From assembly GCA_036874045.1 (NCBI GenBank), contig CM072340.1, positions 9,935,001 through 9,999,000 of the forward strand: 64,000 bases of DNA, given 5' to 3'. A model generated the notes under the pieces. That model did no database searches, had not been told where the DNA came from, and saw only the letters and a program-made list of their open reading frames with translations. Below are positions 1 through 11,627 of this stretch, in pieces. The stretch comes from Cymodocea nodosa (Eukaryota; Streptophyta; Magnoliopsida; Alismatales; Cymodoceaceae). Both the position numbers and the translations under genes were made by a program. The first letter of the stretch is position 1, and each line of letters opens with the position of its first letter.

Positions 1-455
1 TATTTAATCCCAAATCTCAAATATCTAATCTGAATATTCAATTGCATATCAAATCTAGAAAAATTCTCCAACATCAAAAGAAGTTCGGAATTCCAAGCAA
101 TTTCATAAAAGGAGCTGTAAACGCAAGAAGTTTGGAAATTCGACAACTAGAGAAGAGATACAGAAGCTGAGCAAAAAAAAAGAAAAGGAACTACATGCAT
201 AAAGATCAAGTTTCATACAATTCGAAATTAGCTTTGAATAAGGACTTCATTTTCTATTTGAATTGCATATCGGACATTACTGTATCAAAATCAACAAGAA
301 AGGAATTAAGCTAAAAAGATATTGTAAATTCTTTCTTTAAAGTTTATAAATAATAGAATTTTATTTACGAGTGTTTTGTGCTCTTTTTTATTTGTTAGTA
401 ATTTTAATTACTAAAGACACAATTCACCCCCCTCTTGTGATACAACGATCCTATA
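1..455 (+). repeat. 3' end of a SIRE-type Copia LTR (partial, cut by window edge)
   Basis: The last bases read acaattcacccccctcttgt followed by a cgatcctata end, the same terminal signature as the SIRE-1 LTRs (2090-2129 and 11588-11627). The rest differs from SIRE-1, so this is another family. The following gagtc (456-460) is also present in the uninterrupted copy of the surrounding sequence near 34136-34140, which fixes the LTR end at 455 and makes gagtc the likely target duplication. The other end lies outside the window. Confidence 0.7.
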
Positions 456-548
456 GAGTCGGTGCTTAGAGAAAATGGCTTCCCTTCCTGCAATGTGATC
501 ACTCCTCACAGTGGTTGTCAATCAACGTGTTTGGCTCAGAATCAACTC
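456..548 (-). repeat. Gypsy LTR copy A, first piece
   Basis: This matches 34136-34227 (same direction) and the reverse complement of about 48170-48260, both inside LTRs of the Gypsy family called G2/G5 here. It continues at 11628 on the far side of SIRE-1. Copy A was therefore already present when SIRE-1 and the element ending at 455 inserted. Confidence 0.8.
544..548. repeat. Target-site duplication of SIRE-1, left copy (aactc)
   Basis: The right partner gactc is at 11628-11632. The uninterrupted paralogous site near 34223-34227 reads gactt followed by gacatc, so the duplicated pentamer can be read from an empty site and not only from the flanks. Confidence 0.8.
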
Positions 549-819
549 TGTTGAGTATTTTTGTTTTGATGATGTGTGCTAAATGAAAATAATCATATTT
601 CCTCAATTACTATTGCTTGTGAAAAGAAATTAAAATCATCAATTAATACAGAAAAAGCTTACTGATATAAATACTTGTCTGTATTGGTTTTGAAGTTAAT
701 ATCTAGTCGTTTCGTTGCATTAATTTCTCATTTAGCTAAACGTTAAGTTAACGTGTGTTTTTATTGAAAAGCATGATATGTTTTAATGTTATATCTTCTG
801 TATCATGAACAGTGTACGT

Positions 820-1330
820 TTAGACAACTTGTTAAGTTAGAGTTTTGTTTGTATAGAAGTCACATGAGAACTCGTTAAGTTAGAGGCTTAAAGGTTAAAA
901 TAGGTCACGTGATAACTCGTTAAGTTAGTGAGTAAAAGAAGAGACGAACTCGTTAAGTTAGTGTTATACACATGGTGAAATTATAAGTTACGAATGTTGT
1001 ATTGTATCACGTGAGGTACACATGTGTAACTCGTTAAGTTAACATAACTAAACGCATTGAGTTGCTATATTGAACACTAAGGCAATGCGTTAGGTTAGTG
1101 TTATAAACTTAAGTTGTTATTTTTGCACGTGGTAAAATTCTTATTATAAAAACATTTGTTTATTACTGGTTCGTTGAGTTATCGTAACACAACGAAAATG
1201 GTTCGTTGAGTTATCATAATACCACGGACTTAGTTCGTTGAGTTAGCTACAGTACTTGTCACGTGAAGTGGCACATGAGGAACTCGTTAAGTTAGAAACG
1301 TTAAGTTATATATATACTTGTGTTACTCAT
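820..1330 (+). repeat. Direct repeat array of CTCGTTAAGTTAG with G-boxes in SIRE-1 U3
   Basis: About ten copies of (A)CTCGTTAAGTTAG or its variant TTCGTTGAGTTA occur at 20-60 base spacing, mostly in one direction. They are interleaved with CACGTG or CACATG hexamers a few bases upstream. The array is repeated in the 3' LTR (10290-10810) and in inverted form in SIRE-2 (29090-29610). A position upstream of the TATA box fits an enhancer array; G-boxes and GTTAG-type cores are known bZIP/bHLH and MYB targets. Function is inferred. Confidence 0.75.
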
Positions 1331-1562
1331 TTAGTTAACATTAAAGTAACGACTTCTTATTACACTGATGAAAAACTTTTGGACGAGAAAGTTTATTTTG
1401 CAGGAAATTTTTCAGAGATCTAAGACTGATGATTAAAGAAAATTCGAAATATAAACGTGGGTTAGAACGTGTGTGTTTCGATGAAGGAAAAAGAAAAGAC
1501 GTGGAGAAGTGGAAAACTAGTAGTGGTTAAACGTGAAGGACATGCATGAAATGAAGATACAG

Positions 1563-1570
1563 TATAAAAG
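1563..1570 (+). promoter_or_regulatory. LTR TATA box (TATAAAAG)
   Basis: TATAAAAG lies in a context conserved in the 3' LTR (11061-11068) and in SIRE-2 (28820-28827, reverse). Transcription would start about 30 bases downstream, giving an R-U5 of roughly 530 bases. Confidence 0.7.
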
Positions 1571-2004
1571 GCATAGAATTCTCATTGATCAATTTATCCT
1601 TGCACACAAAACGAAAAATCTTTTCAAGGATCAAACCATCCCTGCACACCAAAAGAAAAATCTTTTTCAGGGATCAAAAACACCTTCTTGGGGAAAATCT
1701 CTCAAGTGGAAGAAAGTTAAGTGAAGCATAAAAAGGTAAGATTTTCGTCACTGAAGATTTGAAGTATCAGAAGAAAGCAAATTCGGTGAAGCATGAAAAG
1801 ACAAGATATTCGTCACTGAAGAATTGCTGAAGAAGAAAAAGAAGAAAAAGAAAGATCTCAAACAGGGATAAAAGTTTTAAATTCCGCAAATTAGTTTTCT
1901 CTATTTGTAGTTATGAAATTGTTTAGATGATACATGGTATCGAAATATAATTGCATCTACAATTTCTGAGGAGAATTGAATTGTATATTGTAATTGAAAC
2001 CTTG

Positions 2005-2010
2005 AATAAA
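2005..2010 (+). promoter_or_regulatory. LTR polyadenylation signal (AATAAA)
   Basis: A canonical hexamer lies about 120 bases before the LTR end, in the expected order after the TATA box, and is conserved in the other SIRE LTR copies. Confidence 0.5.
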
Positions 2011-2131
2011 AATGATTTTATGAAAACAATGTCTCGACTTGTTTTTGAGTTTTAAAGTTTCAATTATATTTCAGAAAATATTAAAGATACACAATTCATC
2101 CCCTTCTTATGTAGCCATACGATCCTACAAG

Positions 2132-2143
2132 TGGTATCAGAGC
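2132..2143 (+). other. Primer binding site, initiator-Met tRNA (TGGTATCAGAGC)
   Basis: An exact TGGTATCAGAGC lies two bases after the 5' LTR end, as is usual for plant Copia elements. Confidence 0.95.
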
Positions 2144-2329
2144 ATTGTTAATAATCTTTGATATAAAATCGATACCAACTTATTTAATATCATTGCTTAT
2201 TCTACCTTCTTTGTTTTTAAACAGAAATTAATATCTGAGCATACATTTAACTTTCTTGATTTAAGGCTCAAATTGTTTTAAAGTTTTTAGATTGTTTAAA
2301 ATTAAAAAGGTTGAAAAATCTAAGGTAAA

Positions 2330-4587
2330 ATGACTACTGGAAATGGTAATTTTTCTTTATATGAAGGCCAAAATCTTAATTGTCCTCCTTTATTTGATGG
2401 AATACATTTTGAATATTGGAAATATAGGATGACTATTTTTCTTCAAAGTATAGATCATAAGTTGTGGTTCATGATTTCTAAACCATATACTCCATTAACT
2501 ACCCCTTATAATACTTGGACAATTACTGAAAAAGAAAATGAAACTCTGAATGCTAAGGGTTTAAATATTTTATTCTGTGTATTGAGTTATGAATAGTTCA
2601 GTAAAGTGTCGGCATATAAATCTGCTTATGAAGTGTGGCAAGCATTAGAAGTTTCACATGAAGGTACTTCTCAAGTTAAAGAGACTAAAATAAACACGTT
2701 GATTCATAAGTATGAACTCTTTAAGATGCATGAAGACGAAAATATTTCTGAGATGTTTTCCAGATTTCTTGATATCATAAACTCTTTAAAATGTTTAGGA
2801 AAGAATTTTGAACATAAGGATTTGGTGAGGAAAATTCTCAGATCCCTAAGTTATAAATGGTCTCAAAAAGTAACATCAATTGAGGAATCACGAGATTTAA
2901 ATGTTTATACTATGAATGAACTTATAGGAAATTTAACAGCTTATGAAGTTCAATTAAATGAATCACTGAGTCACAACAAACTAAAAATGAAGAAAGAAAT
3001 AGCCTTTGAAATTAATTCAGATTCTGTTATATCTATTGATTCTGACGAGGATTTGATTTTGCTGACTAGGAAATTCAAGAAAGCATGGAAAGCTAGGAAA
3101 TAGCAAAGGAACAAAAATGATAAACCCTCAACGTCAAAATCATTGAATGACAAGAATTCTTCATCCAGAAAGTATGTATGTTACAACTGTAAGAAACTTG
3201 GACATCTTTCTCTAGATTGTCCTATGAGGAAAAATGAAAAGCAAAGTAGGACAAATCAGAAGAAGACGGCTCAAAAAACTCAGAAAAAGTTTTACAAGAA
3301 AAGGCTTTGAAGGTCACTTGGGATGACACGTCTGAAGAGTCTAAATCTGAGGAATCAGCATCAAAATCTTCACATTCAGAAGGAGAACAAGAGTTAGAAG
3401 ACGTTGCTCATGTGTGCTTCATGGCAGATGAGTCTAAGGTAATATCTGATCTTGAAAGTCATTCAGATTTCAACTTTGATGAATTATTATGTGCTTATCA
3501 TGCATTATTACAAAAACTTAAAGTATGTAAACTGGAAAATAAGAATATTAGAAAATCTTCATCCATTATGGAAGAAGAAAATTGTTTCCTATCTACTACT
3601 TTAGAAAAGTTTAAATGTGATAATGAAAATCATGCTAGAGATTTGCAAAAATTTAGATTTAATGAATGTATCTTGCATGAACAAATACAGAATATAAATG
3701 CTAAAAAATTAAAGATAGAATCTGAAAATGAAATGTTGAGAAACAATATAAATGAACTTGAATTAGAGATAAAATAATTAAAACTGAGAGAGCAAGATTT
3801 AAATTCTACCTTTGAGAAATGGAATTTAAGTCAAACTAAGTTAGACAAACTAACTAGTACCCCTGCAGTGTCTTATAAATTTGGCTTAGGATTTGATTAT
3901 CCTGAATATCCTGAATCTCAAGCCAATAAAGGATTTATTAGTTGCAGTTTAAGTAAATCTAAGACTAAAATTCCTTTTATTATGAAACAAGGTAATAAAT
4001 ATGTAGAAGTAGGTACTTCAAGGGATGAATCATGTAGTAATAAAATAAATCAATGTGATTTGTCAAATTGTACTTCTAACATGACTATAAATGTTTCTAA
4101 AAATCCTGTTTCTTGTTCTGGAAATTCAGTTTTTAATGTTTCAAAAATTTCAGACAATTGTAGTAAACTGAAAATTCAGAAACCTGAGCATGTAATTCAA
4201 TACACTGGTATTAGACCAATTACTCATTCTACATGTGATAAAACAAAAAATTCTTGTGCAGAAACAGATTTTGTATGTACGGAAAGTGTTAATACAAGTA
4301 CAAAATCTTGGTATAAACTTATAGAAATGTATAAGCATGACCAAAATAAATTAACATCTGATAAAAATATGTTTGGTCTTGATTATACTACATCTGAAAA
4401 TAAAAAGAATGATTGCAAAAGCAATAATGCTATATGTGAGTATAAAGCTAATGATAAATCAATAGTACTTACAACTAATAAGAATATAAATGATAATGTT
4501 AAACTATTTTTAAACAAAAAGAAGAAATATGCGTTTAATGAACTTGATCCTCAACAACATTGGGTACCAAGAAAAAGTTTTTCTTAA
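2330..4587 (+). mobile_element. gag: SIRE-1 gag region
   Basis: The capsid part (2330-3103) starts with PPLFDGIHFEYWKYRM and contains the typical SHEGTSQVKETKINTL segment of the UBN2-like gag family. A CX2CX4HX4C zinc knuckle (CYNCKKLGHLSLDC) sits at 3179-3220. Then follows the long C-terminal extension typical of SIRE/Maximus: an acidic Ser/Glu stretch, a coiled-coil-like Leu/Lys/Glu/Asn-rich part (about 3480-3780) and an Asn/Ser/Lys-rich tail ending near the motif HWVPRKS (3868-4587). It would form virus-like particles and bind element RNA. Broken; several breaks. Confidence 0.88.
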
Positions 4588-4850
4588 TTTGTGTTGCAGG
4601 AGGAAACAACATCAAAATGGATCTTGGATAGTGGAGCGTCAAGTCACATGACCGGATAGAAAAGTCTATTACAAAATTTTACAAATACCATGAAAGGAAG
4701 TGTAACATTTGGAAACAAAAGCAAAGATAAAATCATAGGTATGGGCAATGTTCAAATAACTCCTACTTGTGTTATTTCTAATGTACTATATGTAGAAAAC
4801 CTAAGATTTCATTTGCTGAGTGTCATAAAACTAACTGAAAATGGATAAAG
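4588..4850 (+). mobile_element. pol: SIRE-1 protease stub
   Basis: WILDSGASSHMT (4618-4653) is the Copia aspartic protease active site (D-S-G-A). Downstream, an HLLSV-type motif near 4810 fits the normal spacer before integrase. Integrase and most of reverse transcriptase were not found. Confidence 0.8.
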
Positions 4851-4869
4851 GTATATTTTTTTAAATCAG

Positions 4870-5660
4870 GAAAAATATGCAGATGAAATGCTTAAGAAAT
4901 TTAATTTTAATGATACAAGGATTCGAGGAACTCCTATGAGTATTACTTTAAAGTTAGATATTGATGACATAGGAAAATCTATAGATCAAAGAAAATACAG
5001 AAGTATGATTGGTTCTTTACTTTATTTGACTGCTAGTAGACCTGATATTATGTTTGCTGTGTGTGTTTGTGCTAGATTTCAATCTAATCCTAAGGAATCA
5101 CACTTCATTGCAGTTAAAAGAATATTTAGATATATACAAGGAACTAAAAATTTCGGACTGTATTATTCTAAGGATAGTTCAATAGATCTTATAGGATATA
5201 CTGATGCTGATTATATAGGATCTAAATCTGATAGAAAGAGTACTAGTGGCACATGCCAATTATTGGGAAATAATTTGGTGTCATGGTTTAGTAAAAAGCA
5301 AAACTGTGTAGCACTTTCTACTACAGAAGCTGAATATGTTGTTGTTGCATTGTGTTGCACTCAGATTCTGTGGATAAGGCAAACTTTAGAAGATTTTGGA
5401 TTATCTTATGATACAACTGAGATTTATTATGATAGTAGTTCTGCAATAAATCTTTCCAAAAATCCTGTATTACATTCAAGAGCAAAGCATATAGAGGTTA
5501 GACATCATTTTCTAAGAGATAATGTAATTAAAGGAAAAATTAAATTAGAATTTGTGTCTAGTAAAAATCAATTAGCTGATATATTTACAAAACCTCTAGA
5601 CGAAAATACATTATGCAACATTAGATTAAATTTAGGTATTTGTAGGCTATGTGATGTGTA
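4870..5660 (+). mobile_element. pol: SIRE-1 end of reverse transcriptase and RNase H
   Basis: The frame reads YRSMIGSLLYLTASRPDI and YIQGTKNFGLYYS (the end of RT), then GYTDADYIGSKSDRKSTSG and ALSTTEAEYVV with an IYYDSSSAINLSKNP segment. These are the acidic motifs of the Ty1/Copia RNase H, and the region ends with QLADIFTKPL. This is the best preserved stretch of SIRE-1 pol. Confidence 0.9.
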
Positions 5661-7250
5661 AAATGCTTAAACTCCACATAAAAAAGATAAATATTATTGA
5701 TGATGTTGTTCACCTCATAGATATTATATACTTATTATAAATATCTAAAGTAATATCTAAACTGCTGCTTAAGATACTATGTATTTATTGTAAAATCATA
5801 GTAGTATCTTATTGACTTTAAGTAGTTTATCAATTTTAATAGTTTTTACGATTTTAAGTGGAAGTGTAAATGAAAAACATTAAATACTTCTGACATTCTG
5901 AAATTTTGATTAAATGTTTTCTTTGAATCAAGGAAAATGCATATGATTATGCATAAATTTGACTTAATTGATTAAACTTGTAGAATAAGTTATATGTAAC
6001 TCATCTTAAACTGTTAATCAAAAGTATAAGCTTATTGAAACTGATTCATATTCTCAGTACAATCATAGAAGTAAAAATTGTATGAGATTTGTGTTTTATT
6101 GCATCTGTATTAATGGAATACATATATACTGTGCTTAAAATGAAAAGTGCTTACAAAGTAAAAATCTTTGAGAGTTTATTGATCAGTTTGATCATGAGAC
6201 TTTTGTACTTGAGTAGATAGGTATGTAAGGATTGTTGTCTTGAAAAAGGATTCTTTAAATCTGGCAACCTAAGGTCCTGATCAGATTTGGGATTGTTGAC
6301 TGAAAGCTCATTACACGGGTACATTAGAAAGCTCTTGTATGATTAAAGCTTTTCAAACTAACTTTTAAAGAAAATTATCAATATTTAATGTTTTGAAAAG
6401 AAAAAGTTGTTTCATTAATTACAGATATCTTTGAATCGCATATAGTTTATACCAATATGACTACTAATTTATTGAATCAACATTAGTACTTTTGAAAACG
6501 TTTATTTGAGATACATTCTTTTATTCTCCTTGAATTAATTGAATTGAGTTCAAAGTTGTGTTTTGATTCATATACAGTAGGAATTGATTCTGGAAATCAT
6601 TTTTGATGATTTCAGGATAACGGAAGTCTCTAAAAAGAAAATGTAAAAGTATAGTTATACTTAACATCTATTGTCACTACAAGTATATTTTGTATTTTGA
6701 TTGAACATATTTGAACTATATTTGTAGGGGGAGCATTAAAAATGTCAAAAACAGATTAATATAATTTAAAATACAAATCTTAGTTAATCTGAATTAATGT
6801 CCTCTTAAAATCTTGATGAAATAATTTAAAAAGACAAATAAACTATTTTACATTCAAAGGACAAAATGTTCAAATAGTTTACAATGCTCTCAAGATAATG
6901 TTAAGTTTAGCATGTGTGTTGTTTTCGGAACGTTTCAGTTGGAAGCATCCAAAAATTGTTTTAAGTGTACTAACTAGACGTTATGTTAGATAAGGTGACA
7001 TATAAAACTACCTCTAGACAGCGTTTTACTCGTTAGGTTAGTTAACTCAACGAGTTATACTTGAATATTTCGGGTACCTTGATTGAATAAACTTTATTCA
7101 ATATTTATTTAATTTCTAAACCCGACTTCTCTTCACGTTGAGTTATATGCCTAAAAACCCTATTTAAACACTTATTACACGGGGACTTAGGTTATTTGTA
7201 AACTTTGTCGAGAAAATCTTTCCTGCTTTTTGCTGTTACAACCTACGACG
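5661..7250 (+). mobile_element. SIRE-1 spacer between pol and envelope-like ORF
   Basis: Non-coding. It holds a polypurine-like tract, TGTAGGGGGAGCA (about 6723-6735). Near its end is a dyad-type cluster, ctcgttaggttagttaactc (7029-7048), and a TATA-like tatttaaac near 7162, about 90 bases before the 3' ORF start. About 5760-6830 is recognisably related to Gypsy G5 non-coding DNA at 35280-36330 (reverse complement), and about 6130-6750 to SIRE-2 at about 33190-33796. Confidence 0.75.
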
Positions 7251-9518
7251 ATGGTCTCCAAGTTCTACAAAGATCATGGTAGAGGAAAAGGCAAATGTAG
7301 AAGAGATGCAAAAGGAAAAGAAATAGAGAATGATGAAGTTCCACGTACTTGGTTCAAGAAAATATTTCGAGTGGACAAAAGGTTAGAAGAACTTTATAGA
7401 GATTACTTCTTTTCTCAGGATATATTAGATGAAGTTAGACAAGAACTTCAACATACTGATGCAAGTATTACATACATGGGAATTCAAAGTAAATATGATA
7501 GAGAATATAGAATGAAATGTGCTGAGATTGCATTTTTGGAACAGTATGCAAAATATTTGGAAAAAGGTATAGGTTCATCAAATAGAACTCCTCAAACTCC
7601 TATAAATGGTACAAGACTACATGCATTTGAGGAAGAGCATGAATCAGCTATCCCTACTCCTTTATATTCAAAACAAGTAGAATCATATATTGCTATAGAC
7701 AAAACAAAAGTTGACAGTCTTCGAAAGGCCGTTGCAATAGAAAGTGCCTTAGAAGAATTAAAGCAGAAAACTTTTATGGAGCAATTTGAAAAGAAAACAG
7801 CAATACTTGAAAAGGAGAAACAAAAATGTTATAGAAGAAGGAAAGTCAGAAAAATTATGTCTAAGGAAACAAAGTCTATTGAAAAAGGAAAATCAGATGA
7901 AAATTTATTTCCAAAGGACAATGTATGTCTAGACATTGTACCTTATTGTGCATCTGATAAACTCATCAGTTCCGAACACACTGAAGCTGATGAAGATAAT
8001 GAGACTTTATTTTCCCTTGCTAGAAAACTTGAGAAGAAATCCAAGTCAAATATGAGCTCAAGCTTTTCTATTAGTACAAGTCCTGATGACGTAGAAATTG
8101 ACAAATCAGAGGATCAGGCACCTGACATTGAACAAGTTATTGCAGATATAATTGACAATGTTGAGGCAGTAACTAGTTCAAAGGTTGAATTATCTAGAGT
8201 AGCAGATATTGAAAATGTTAAGACTCTAGAAGAGTTAAAAGTTAACCAGCCTTGTACAAAATCTATAGAAGTAGAGTCTGAGAATTCACAGCATGAATCA
8301 ATGGAATTATCTGTTGAACAAAATGAACAATTACAGACAAATACACCAGTTGTAGAATTTATGGAAAAATTGTACTCTGAACATTCTATAGAGACTGAAC
8401 AGATGAATGTTGAGCATATTGACAATGTTCCTAACACTGTTGAAGCTGAAGAATCAAGCTTACCTGAGCAGCTTCAAGATAATATTTTGGAAGAGGAACA
8501 ACATGACATTCATTTTGAAGAAGAGGTTCCTGAAGATGAATTAAACTCTGAATCACGGCTTTAGGTATCACCTTCTTTGTGTACAATATTAAAAATTCAA
8601 GGTAATGCAATTCATTTTAGATCTGAAGAAGCATTGTAGAAATACAATAATCTGATTACATGTCAGATTCTGCATGCTCGTCTAATAAAATTTAGAAATT
8701 TGATGGAAATAAGAGATTTATTTGAGTTTCAAGGCTTCATTAAATTCTTGCCAGTAGGAACGAAATGGAAGCAATACACAGAGCTTATTACAACTTTTTA
8801 TAGCAATCTGGTCAAGAATGGAAATTTTCTGAAAACTCAAATAAATGAACAGGAGTTTATATTGTCTCCTAAGTTAATTTTTGAAGTTTTAGGATTAAAG
8901 AATGAAGGTGTTGTTGTTACCAACAGATTTGACATAATAAGACAACTGGAATTGAACATTTAGTCTTTATCAAAAATTCCAAATGTATATTCTAAAATGA
9001 GATTAATGGAAAATTTGAATGTAGAGACAAAGTTTATTGCAAATATATTGCATGAAATTTTATTTCAGAAAGTTGGACACAATATGGAAGTCAGCAGAAA
9101 TTGTTTATATGCAACTTATAGCTTGCTGAATAGAATTCAAATCAATTGGTTTGATGTTTTCACTTCTCAACTACAGCATATAAGTTCAAAGTTATTTTAT
9201 GGTGATGCTGTATGTAGACTCATTGCAAGCCAATTGAATTTATCCGACTGGCCCTCTGAAACTAAAGGCATGAGAGCATTTAGTGTCAAAGATTTGCAAA
9301 AATTCCAGGCCATGCATAAACCTCAATGACAACAACAACAACAACCTGATACAGACCATATACAACAACAACAACAAAGTTATTCAGTTCAAGCAGAACA
9401 GCAAACCTAGCTACCTCCTAACTTAGATGCAGTGCTTAACGACATTAGAAATGATATTAGGCATCTAGGAGATAAAATATGTAATGCTATAAGTGATATA
9501 CTTAGGAGGGGTCGATAA
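7251..9518 (+). mobile_element. SIRE-1 envelope-like 3' ORF region
   Basis: The start is MVSKFYKDHGRGKGK at 7251, a start context conserved in SIRE-2 (32677, minus). The N-terminal part is basic and then rich in Lys/Glu. The middle is very acidic (Glu/Asp/Ser). The C-terminal part holds a folded domain (about 8640-9330) with FEFQGFIKFLPVGTKW, GHNMEVSRNCLYATY and NRIQINWFDVF...KLFYGD. This resembles the 'putative plant transposon protein' domain found in 3' ORFs of plant LTR elements. Then come a CAA-encoded Gln tract and a conserved tail (LNDIRNDIRHLGDKI). No clear signal peptide or membrane helix was seen, so 'envelope-like' is positional. Broken; few breaks. Confidence 0.8.
9328..9380 (+). 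repeat. (CAA)n microsatellite within the 3' ORF
   Basis: There are two runs of CAA/CAG triplets coding polyglutamine. They recur reversed in SIRE-2 (about 30550-30605), so the tract is an old feature of the family. Confidence 0.8.
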
Positions 9519-9998
9519 CTGTTTTTGTTTGTTTCTGAATACAAAATGTAATGTTTGTATTAATTGTTTGATTCATTGAACAATACATTTTTCTATAAAT
9601 GTGTTCAATTATTATTCTTGTTTACAGAAATCGTTGTTGTAATTCTCTTATATACATATATATATTCTCTGTAATTATCTTTTTGATTAATGACAAAAAG
9701 GGGGAGAAATATTATAAAAAGATGATTATGATCTTAATTGCATATATATATTATAAAAGGAGATGCTATTTAAATGGTTATTGTAATCTGATAGATGATA
9801 ATTAGAAAATTGATACTTATATAATTATTGACATCTGAGAGTTTTAGTTCTGAGAGGTAAAATTTACACAAACAATAGAAATAAGCTTAAGTGAACTTAA
9901 GTCAACAAACAAGTTTGTTGAATTAAAAGTTAACCCAACGAAGGTGCTTTGTTGAGTTAAACATATTTCATAATTGATTTAATATGGTTTTGTCATCA

Positions 9999-10014
9999 TC
10001 GAAAAGGGGGAGAT
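9999..10014 (+). other. SIRE-1 polypurine tract
   Basis: GAAAAGGGGGAGAT lies directly before the 3' LTR, the expected plus-strand priming site. A near copy (aaaaagggggagaaat) lies about 310 bases upstream, near 9696-9711. Confidence 0.85.
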
Positions 10015-11627
10015 TATTGAGTATTTTTGTTTTGATGATGTGTGCTAATTGAAAATAATCATATTTCCTCAATTACTATTTCTTATGAAAAGAAATTAAA
10101 ATCATCAATTAATACAGAAAAAGCTTATTGATATAAATACTTGTCTGTATTGGATCTGAAGTTAATATCTAGTCGTTTTGTTGCATTAATTTCTCATTTA
10201 ACTAAATGTTAAGTTAACGTGTGTTTTTATTGAAAAGCATGATATGTTTTAATGTTATATCTTCTATATCATGAACAGTGCACGTTTAGACAACTCGTTA
10301 AGTTAGAGTTTTGTTTGTATAGAGGTTACGTGAGAACTCGTTAAGTTAGAGGCTTAAAGATTAAAATAGGTAACGTGATAACTCGTTAAGTTAGTGAGTA
10401 AAAGAAGAGACGAACTCGTTAAGTTAGTGTTATACACATGGTGAAATTATAAGTTACGAATGTTGTATTGTATCACATGAGGTGCACATGTTTAACTCGT
10501 TAAGTTAACATAACTAAACGCGTTGAGTTGCTATATTGAACACTAAGGCAACGCGTTAGGTTAGCGTTATAAACTTAAGTTGTTATTTTTGCACGTGGTA
10601 AAATTCTTATTATAAAAACATTTGTTTATTACTGGTTCGTTGAGTTATCATAACACAACGGAAATGGTTCATTGAGTTATCATAACACAATGGAGATGGT
10701 TCGTTGAGATAGCATAACACCACGAACTTAGTTCGTTGAGTTAGCTATAGTACTTGTCACGTGAAATGGCACATGAGGAACTCGTTAAGTTAGAAACGTT
10801 AAGTTATATATATACTTGTGTTACTCGTTTGGTTAACATTAAAGTAACGACTTCTTATTACACTGATGAAAAACTTTTGGACGAGAAAGTTTATTTTGCA
10901 GGAAATTTTTCAGAGATCCAAGACTGATGATTAAAGGAAATTCGAAATATAAGTGTGGGTTAGAACGTGTGTGTTTCGATGAAGGAAAAAGAAAAGACGG
11001 GGAGAAGTGGAAAACTGGTAGTGGTTAAACATGAAGGATATGCATGAAATGAAGATACAATATAAAAGGCATAGAATTCTCGTTGATCAATTTATCCTTG
11101 CACACAAAACGAAAAATCTTTTCAAGGATCAAGCCATCCCTACACACCAAAAGTAAAATCTTTTTTAGGGATCAAAAACACCTTCTCGGGGAAAATCTCT
11201 CAAGTGGAAGAAAGTTTAGTGAAGCATAAAAAGGTAAGATTTTCGTCACTGAAGATTTGAAGTATCAGAAGAAAGCAAATTCGGTGAAGCATGAAAAGAC
11301 AAGATATTCGTTACTGAAGAATTGTTGAAGAAGAAAAAGAAGAAGAAGAAAGATCTCAAACAGGGATAAAAGTTTTAAATTCTGCAAATTAGTTTTCTCT
11401 GTTTGTAGTTATGAAATTGTTTAGATGATACATGGTATCGAAATATAATTGCATCTACAATTTCTGAGGAAAATTGAATTGTATATTGTAATTGAAACCT
11501 TGAATAAAAATGATTTTATGAAAACAATGTCTCGACTTGTTTTTGAGTTTTAAAGTTTCAATTATATTTTAGAAAATATTAAAGATACACAATTCACCCC
11601 CCTCTTGTGTAGCCATACGATCGTATA
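10015..11627 (+). repeat. 3' LTR of SIRE-1
   Basis: It is collinear with 549-2129 throughout, including the repeat array, TATA box and AATAAA, and ends CGATCGTATA. It is slightly longer than the 5' LTR, in part because of one extra array unit near 10680-10720. Confidence 0.93.

Larger units (their letters stand above)
549..2129 (+). repeat. 5' LTR of SIRE-1
   Basis: It begins TGTTGAGTATTT and ends CGATCCTACA, two bases before the primer site. U3 carries a repeat array (about 820-1330), a TATA box at 1563 and an AATAAA at 2005. A 63-codon frame (1533-1724) lies around and after the TATA box and recurs in the other LTR copies. It contains a local duplication of about 36 bp (lysine-rich KNLF...GS repeats). 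It is better read as leader sequence than as a gene. Confidence 0.92.
549..11627 (+). mobile_element. SIRE-1: SIRE/Maximus-type Ty1/Copia retrotransposon, both LTRs present, broken inside
   Basis: In order: 5' LTR 549-2129, iMet primer site, long gag, remnants of pol (protease stub and RNase H end), a 1.6-kb spacer, an envelope-like 3' ORF, a polypurine tract and 3' LTR 10015-11627. It interrupts Gypsy LTR copy A. The flanking pentamers are aactc and gactc, and the empty site near 34223 reads gactt, so the insertion point is well fixed. The LTRs agree at roughly 95-96% in the 200 bases compared by eye. At a generic plant rate of 1.3e-8 per site per year this means one to two million years, very loosely. 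Coding parts are broken many times and much of pol is gone, so it could move only with proteins from a relative. Confidence 0.93.

Noticed and set aside
1533-1724. 63-codon frame in every SIRE LTR as a possible gene
   Set aside because: It overlaps the LTR TATA box and leader, contains a simple duplication and is disrupted in other copies; LTR sequence explains its recurrence.
2132-2143. tRNA gene at the primer sites
   Set aside because: Only 12-18 bases complementary to tRNA 3' ends are present; no cloverleaf.
8114-8437. Cys/Ser-rich 107-codon minus-strand frame
   Set aside because: It is a shadow of the acidic part of the SIRE-1 envelope-like ORF.
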